Part shown: positions 54,746-58,426 of the stretch, in pieces | Numbering within the stretch: position 1 is the first letter of the stretch | How the letters are laid out: each line of letters starts with the position of its first letter | Notes under the pieces: generated by a model | Seen by the model: only the letters and a program-made list of their open reading frames with translations | The model's database searches: none | What the model was told of the DNA's origin: nothing | IMG/VR virus record: IMGVR_UViG_3300046012_001130 | Coordinates: 1-58,426 of that record | Length of the DNA stretch: 58,426 nucleotides | Source: a virus | Direction: 5' to 3' (one strand) | Position numbers and translations under genes: made by a program

Positions 54746-56550
54746 CAGTGCCGCTCGACGAGCCCGAATCCCCTCGTATCGGCGCGACGATTGTCGCTTT
54801 TCCGCGTGGAACCCGCCCGTTGCCCGCGCCGGCCGAGCCGCGAAGCGGCGAAGATGAGCCATCTTCCCAGACGGGAGGATCGCGGCCTTCGGGAGACGAC
54901 AAGCCGCCGGGCGCGCACGACGGCGGCCGGGGACGCGGGCGGCGCGGCGGCGGCGACTCCGACGATGGCGACGATGCGGCGGATCTCAACCGGAGACTGG
55001 CGCTGCTGCCGCTCACCGATCTCGGCAACGCCGAACGTTTCGCGGCGCGCAACGAAGGCCGCTTTCTCTATTGCCCGGCGCTCGGCTGGCTCTGGTGGGA
55101 CGGTCGGCGCTGGTCGCGCGTCGGCGCCGAAGAGGCGGTGAAGCGGGCCGAACACGAGACGATCCGCGCCATTCAGGATGAGGCCAAGGCGCTGCGCGAT
55201 TCCGAACAGGATGTCGAGCTGAAGGAAGAGGTGAAGCGGCTGAAGGACGGCGCGGTGATGACGCCGGCTATCTGGCTCTCCGACCTCGTCGCGCGACACG
55301 GCCGCGCCTCGGAATCGGCGCAGCGCCTCGGCTCGGTGTCGAAACGCGCCGCCGCCATGCTGGCGATCGACGTTGCCGATCTCGACGCCGATCCGTGGCG
55401 CATCAACGTGCTGAACGGAACGCTGGTCGTTAAAAAAACGATTATCGAGTTGGCCGACGGGCACCCTGTCGAGCGCCCTGTGGATGCCGATTACATCACG
55501 CTGGTGCCGCACGCGCCGGAGCATCGCATCACCAAGCTCGCGCCGGTGATCTTCGATCCGGCCGCCGATTATCCGTTGTTCAAAGCCTTCCTCGATCGCG
55601 TGCAGCCACCGGATTCAAAAGGCGAGCGGCGGATGCAGAAATTTCTGGCGCAATGGGCGGGCTATGCGCTGACCGGTTCGATCGCCGAACAGAAGATGAC
55701 GTTTCATTACGGGAAAGGCCGCAACGGCAAGGGCGTCTGGGTCAATGCGCTGTCGCATGTCGCCGGCGACTATGCCGATGCGATCCCGATCGAGAGCTTC
55801 ATGGATTCGGGCCGGGCGCGGGCCGGCGGCCAGGCGACGCCCGATATCGCCGGCGTCGTCGGCGTGCGGTTTCTGACGACCTCCGAGCCAAAGAAGAATG
55901 CCGTCCTCGACGATGCCTTCATCAAGCTCTTCACCGGTGGCGACAAGATCAAGGCGCGCTTTCTGAACCGCGATTATTTCGGCTTCGTGCCAGTCGCCAA
56001 GCTGACCATGCAGGGCAATTACCGGCCGAAGGCGCCGACCGACGAGGGGTTGTGGAGCCGGCTGCTGCTGGTGCCCTGGGGCGTCTTCATCCCGCCGGAG
56101 GAGCGCGACCAGCAGCTCGGCGACAAGCTGCGCGCCGAGGCTTCCGGCATCCTGAATTGGATGCTCGACGGGCTGCGCTCCTGGCTCGACGAAGGGCTGA
56201 AGCTGCCGGACGAAGTCTCCAAGGCGACGGAGGACTATCGCAGCGACAGTGATCCGCTCGGCCGCTTCCTCGGCGTCTGCACGATGCAGGACATCGGCCA
56301 TCGCGTGCAGGCGAGCGACATGCACGCACTGTTCATCGCCTGGGCGAAAGCCAATGGCGAAAGCGAGTGGAGCATGAAGGGGCTCGCGGCCGCGCTGAAA
56401 GAGCGAGGCATCGCCTCGATCAAGAGCTCGTCGACCTTCTGGCTGGACCTGAAGCTGACGAAGCACGTGCATGATTTCGTCGATTACGAGGGCAAGCCGA
56501 TCCGCATGCGGGACGAATCGGACGGCGCGAGTTTTGAGGAGCTTCCGTGA
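54742..56550 (+). CDS. P4-type primase/helicase (D5 family)
   Basis: 602 residues. The first ~90 are disordered and Gly/Asp-rich. The D5-type N-terminal domain includes GRFLYCPALGWLWWDGRRW and DADPWRINVLNGTL. The SF3-like helicase has Walker A GKGRNGKGVW (from 324), ...ARFLTTSEPKKNAVLDDAFIKLFTGGDKIKARFLNRDYF and MQGNYRPKAPTDEGLWSRLLLVPW. Drives replication initiation; the iteron region follows directly. Confidence 0.94.
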   Translation: MTVPLDEPESPRIGATIVAFPRGTRPLPAPAEPRSGEDEPSSQTGGSRPSGDDKPPGAHDGGRGRGRRGGGDSDDGDDAADLNRRLALLPLTDLGNAERFAARNEGRFLYCPALGWLWWDGRRWSRVGAEEAVKRAEHETIRAIQDEAKALRDSEQDVELKEEVKRLKDGAVMTPAIWLSDLVARHGRASESAQRLGSVSKRAAAMLAIDVADLDADPWRINVLNGTLVVKKTIIELADGHPVERPVDADYITLVPHAPEHRITKLAPVIFDPAADYPLFKAFLDRVQPPDSKGERRMQKFLAQWAGYALTGSIAEQKMTFHYGKGRNGKGVWVNALSHVAGDYADAIPIESFMDSGRARAGGQATPDIAGVVGVRFLTTSEPKKNAVLDDAFIKLFTGGDKIKARFLNRDYFGFVPVAKLTMQGNYRPKAPTDEGLWSRLLLVPWGVFIPPEERDQQLGDKLRAEASGILNWMLDGLRSWLDEGLKLPDEVSKATEDYRSDSDPLGRFLGVCTMQDIGHRVQASDMHALFIAWAKANGESEWSMKGLAAALKERGIASIKSSSTFWLDLKLTKHVHDFVDYEGKPIRMRDESDGASFEELP

Positions 56551-56600
56551 ACAAAGCGCGATCTGCGAACAAAGGAAGGACGCGCGATGCGCCGATGTTC

Positions 56601-56860
56601 TGAGTCTATCCTCCCAACCTCCCAAAATTGGGAGGATCGTCGCGCCCGCAACCCGTTGATAAGACGGGCGATGGGAGGGTGTGGGCGGATAGGGAGGATT
56701 TCTGCACGCTCCATGTAACGCGCGCACATGCGCGTGTGCGCGCACATATGAGACATATGAAATAATCCTCCCTAACCTCCCAAACCCTCCCAAACACAAT
56801 CAAATCAATCACTTGACTTGGGAGGGTTTGGGAGGATGCGGGTTACTTAGGGAGGATCGT
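56601..56860. other. Iteron-rich probable origin of replication
   Basis: A 318-bp gap between the P4-type helicase and the next gene holds eleven copies of CCTCCC/GGGAGG: CCTCCC at 56610, 56618, 56767, 56776 and 56786; GGGAGG at 56630, 56673, 56692, 56820, 56830 and 56850. Most are extended as cctcccaa/ttgggagg. Between them lie a near-palindrome of gcgcgcacatgcgcgtgtgcgcg type (about 56720-56742), two catatg hexamers, and A+T-rich DNA (56757-56766, 56794-56817). P4-type replicases bind such iterons. Confidence 0.7.
56776..56835. repeat. 18-bp perfect inverted repeat in the iteron region
   Basis: cctcccaaaccctcccaa (56776-56793) is exactly complementary to 56818-56835, with a 24-bp A+T-rich spacer. 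It could extrude as a cruciform or present paired binding sites. No T-run follows, so a terminator is unlikely. Confidence 0.82.
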
Positions 56861-56868
56861 CGAAATGG

Positions 56869-57867
56869 ATGGTTTTAGGGGCGCTGGAGGGGCGATTGGG
56901 CAAGCGGACACCGAAGCGAGACGAGATGATCAAGGTGCGGGTCGAGGCGTATGAGGCTGCGAAACGTGGCGGCTCGCTTGCCTATGGCGCCAAGGGCGAG
57001 GTTGGTAAGGCGGTCGACGTGGCGGCCACGGCGTGCGGGCTCAAGAATCGCGCTGGAATCGTGGCGGCGCTGCGCGCGGTCGAGCACATCGACATTGTTC
57101 CCGTCGATGTCGCCCGAAGGACGGTTCGCCGCGACAGCCAACTTGCGAAGCGAATTGCGAAGACGCGTCGAGACTGGAGGATTGCCGCCAACCGCAGTAT
57201 CGGCGCGAGCCTGGAGCGTCGCGCCAAGGCGGTCGCGCCGAAACCGGAGAAGGCCTCAAAGCAAAAGCGCGCAGCGACGGCGAAGTCGAAGCGCAGTCGC
57301 AAGGCGAAGCCGGTGGTGCCGGTGCTGGCGACGAATGGCGCCATCATCGCATCGCGCTATGTCGATGATCCGTTTGGTGGCGCGCCGATCAGGGTGCAAG
57401 TTAACCAGGCCGAACATCCGGCCGAGCTGCTGCGCGCCCGCGGCTCGATCGACGATGTGCAATACCAGGTCGCGGGCAAGTTTCGAGCCGCCTATGAGGC
57501 GGCGAATGTGGGCGCGGTGCGCGGCATCGATCCGACACGCGAACACGTCGATGGCGGCATGATTGCTATGCCTGTCGTCAGCGCCGGCGGCGTCGATCTG
57601 TTGCGCTACTATCGAAGCCTCACGACGCAGCTCGGCTATGTCGTACTGGCCGGCGTCATTGGCGAAGGGCGCGGACTGGCGCATGTCGCCGGCAAGTATG
57701 CCGAGATGCGGAAGGGTGGAGAGCGCGGCGCGCATGGGCATGTGCTCGGCGTGCTGATCGAGGCGCTCGACGATCTGGCGGTCGCACTCGGCATGCGGCC
57801 GAAGGCCGAGCACGCCGCGAATCAGTTTGCGCGAAAACTGGCATTAGCGACAGCGCACCGCGTTTAG
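56869..57867 (+). CDS. DUF6456-like DNA-binding protein
   Basis: 332 residues. Basic N-terminal two-thirds (LEGRLGKRTPKRDEMIKVRVEAYEAAKRGG; many Lys/Arg to residue 150), then a C-terminal DUF6456-like domain: VAGKFRAAYEAANVGAVRGIDPTREHVDGG, LLRYYRSLTTQLGYVVLAGVIGEGRGLAHVA and LIEALDDLAVALG. Likely DNA-binding regulator or ori-binding protein, given its place beside the iterons. ATG at 56869; an earlier ATG at 56865 is out of frame. Confidence 0.78.
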   Translation: MVLGALEGRLGKRTPKRDEMIKVRVEAYEAAKRGGSLAYGAKGEVGKAVDVAATACGLKNRAGIVAALRAVEHIDIVPVDVARRTVRRDSQLAKRIAKTRRDWRIAANRSIGASLERRAKAVAPKPEKASKQKRAATAKSKRSRKAKPVVPVLATNGAIIASRYVDDPFGGAPIRVQVNQAEHPAELLRARGSIDDVQYQVAGKFRAAYEAANVGAVRGIDPTREHVDGGMIAMPVVSAGGVDLLRYYRSLTTQLGYVVLAGVIGEGRGLAHVAGKYAEMRKGGERGAHGHVLGVLIEALDDLAVALGMRPKAEHAANQFARKLALATAHRV

Positions 57868-58009
57868 TGTGCGCTTTGAAATCATCGTTAGCGGATTGAT
57901 TGAATGATTAAATCAAGAACGAAAAAATCAATGGTTGACTCGTGACATGAGTTCGGCAACAAAAGTGCATGGTCATAAGTTGCGTTCGAGAGATGCAACG
58001 GGACCGAGA

Positions 58010-58031
58010 GGGCGCCGCGAGCGCCCTTTTT
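58010..58031 (+). terminator. Terminator of the rightward early operon
   Basis: Stem gggcgc/gcgccc (58010-58015 and 58021-58026) with a 5-base loop and ttttt. It separates the early operon from the HNH gene. The preceding 57868-58009 is A+T-rich (gattgattgaatgattaaatc) with ttgact near 57932 and the imperfect palindrome actcgtgacatgagt; late promoters may lie here. Confidence 0.88.
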
Positions 58032-58044
58032 GTTGGGGCGAACC

Positions 58045-58362
58045 ATGGCGCGGCTGACGATCGACCGCCCGCGCATAAAGGCCGATAGCCTTCGTCTCGC
58101 GCCACCTCCGAAGACGGCGCTGCCCTACTACCTGACCCCTGAACATCGGGCGTGGAGCAAGGCCGTCATCGCGCGTGCGCACGGCATCTGCGAGATGCCA
58201 GGCTGTGGCCGCCGCGAGCGGCGGATGTTTGCGGACCACATCGTTGAAGTGGGGGACGACCCGTCGCGAAGGCTCGATCCGGCGAATGGCCAGTGCCTTT
58301 GCGGCTCGTGCCACACGCGCAAGACGGCCGCTGAAAGGGATCGCCGGCATGCGCGTCGCTGA
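58045..58362 (+). CDS. HNH endonuclease (packaging-associated)
   Basis: 105 residues: AHGICEMPGCGRRERRMFADHIVEVGDDPSRRLDPANGQCLCGSCHTRKTAAER. It has the two Cys pairs and the D-H-I motif of small HNH proteins. In HK97-like cos phages this protein works with the terminase in cos cleavage. ATG at 58045, just after a terminator. It would be directly upstream of terS across the window ends. Confidence 0.93.
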   Translation: MARLTIDRPRIKADSLRLAPPPKTALPYYLTPEHRAWSKAVIARAHGICEMPGCGRRERRMFADHIVEVGDDPSRRLDPANGQCLCGSCHTRKTAAERDRRHARR

Positions 58363-58426
58363 GGGGCAGGGGGGGTTAAATTCCTCGCCCGCCAGGGGCC
58401 TGTAACCGCTTACGGTCTCTTCCTTT
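58363..58426. other. Right part of the presumed cos region
   Basis: Contains a run of seven G (cagggggggttaaattcc) and cgcttacggt at 58407-58416, a direct repeat of 9-18. Lies between HNH and TerS when the ends are joined. The exact cut site is not visible. Confidence 0.42.

Noticed and set aside
1-58426. CRISPR array, rRNA genes, toxin-antitoxin pair or restriction-modification locus
   Set aside because: No regularly spaced repeats, no rRNA-like sequence, no recognisable toxin pair, and the two methyltransferases have no adjacent restriction gene.

Overview
The window reads as one essentially complete genome of a temperate, HK97-like siphovirus. The host is probably an alphaproteobacterium, most likely of the Hyphomicrobiales (Rhizobiales). 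Evidence for the host group is high G+C coding with strong third-position bias, an alphaproteobacterial-type LexA box (GTTC-N7-GTTC), homologs of the head-spike genes of the Rhodobacter gene transfer agent, and proteins resembling DUF6456 and DUF6950. No rRNA, CRISPR array or host housekeeping gene is visible. Both ends are phage packaging genes: HNH endonuclease on the right, small terminase on the left. A 45-bp tRNA 3'-half (attP) sits in the middle beside the integrase. The molecule is therefore a linearised or circular phage genome cut near cos, not an integrated prophage with flanks.

Layout, left to right. (1) 0.1-6.9 kb, + strand: terminase small and large subunits, portal, ClpP-type protease, an unusual 407-bp non-coding stretch, major capsid protein and a small head protein. 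(2) 7.0-15.7 kb: connector and neck genes. These are split by a cassette with GTA-like head-spike base and spike (SGNH hydrolase) genes, an initiator-type tRNA-fMet, a virion protein that appears to start at ATT, an Ala-rich fibre and a fibre adaptor. (3) 15.7-28 kb: tail terminator, tail tube, assembly chaperones joined by a -1 frameshift at GGGAAAC, tape measure, tail tip proteins and a secreted-type beta-helical fibre. A small minus-strand gene is embedded in this module. (4) 28-31.3 kb: lysis region with an RlpA-like protein, a GH19-like endolysin and several small membrane, lipoprotein or signal-peptide proteins. (5) 31.4-33.6 kb: adenine methylase, tandem terminators and a LigD-type ATP-dependent DNA ligase.

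(6) 33.8-35.5 kb, - strand: three unknown genes behind a promoter overlapped by a LexA box, and an SRAP (HMCES/YedK) protein. attP follows at 35.8 kb. (7) 36-43.8 kb, - strand: one long tightly overlapping leftward operon. Read from its promoter at 43.8 kb it runs through small genes, a large ParB-domain protein, SSB, DUF5131 and DUF4326 proteins and an excisionase-like HTH to the integrase beside attP. (8) 43.8-45.5 kb: lambda-like immunity region. Two matching operator-like palindromes flank a lipoprotein gene and a CI-type repressor that seems to lack its catalytic serine, with a small Cro-like HTH on the right. (9) 46.2-57.9 kb, + strand: early rightward operon with an MT-A70 methyltransferase, HD phosphohydrolase, ParB-like protein, Toprim primase, an IS110-transposase-like protein, a P4-type primase/helicase and a DUF6456-like protein. 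An iteron-rich probable origin lies between the last two. (10) 58.0 kb to the end: terminator, HNH endonuclease and the presumed cos region.

How it may work together (inference): the repressor holds both early operons. Because it lacks the self-cleavage serine, SOS induction may instead act through the LexA-boxed operon next to attP, which would make its products antirepressor candidates. Early genes replicate the genome from the iteron region through the primase/helicase and SSB. Late genes build a virion carrying both head spikes and tail fibres.
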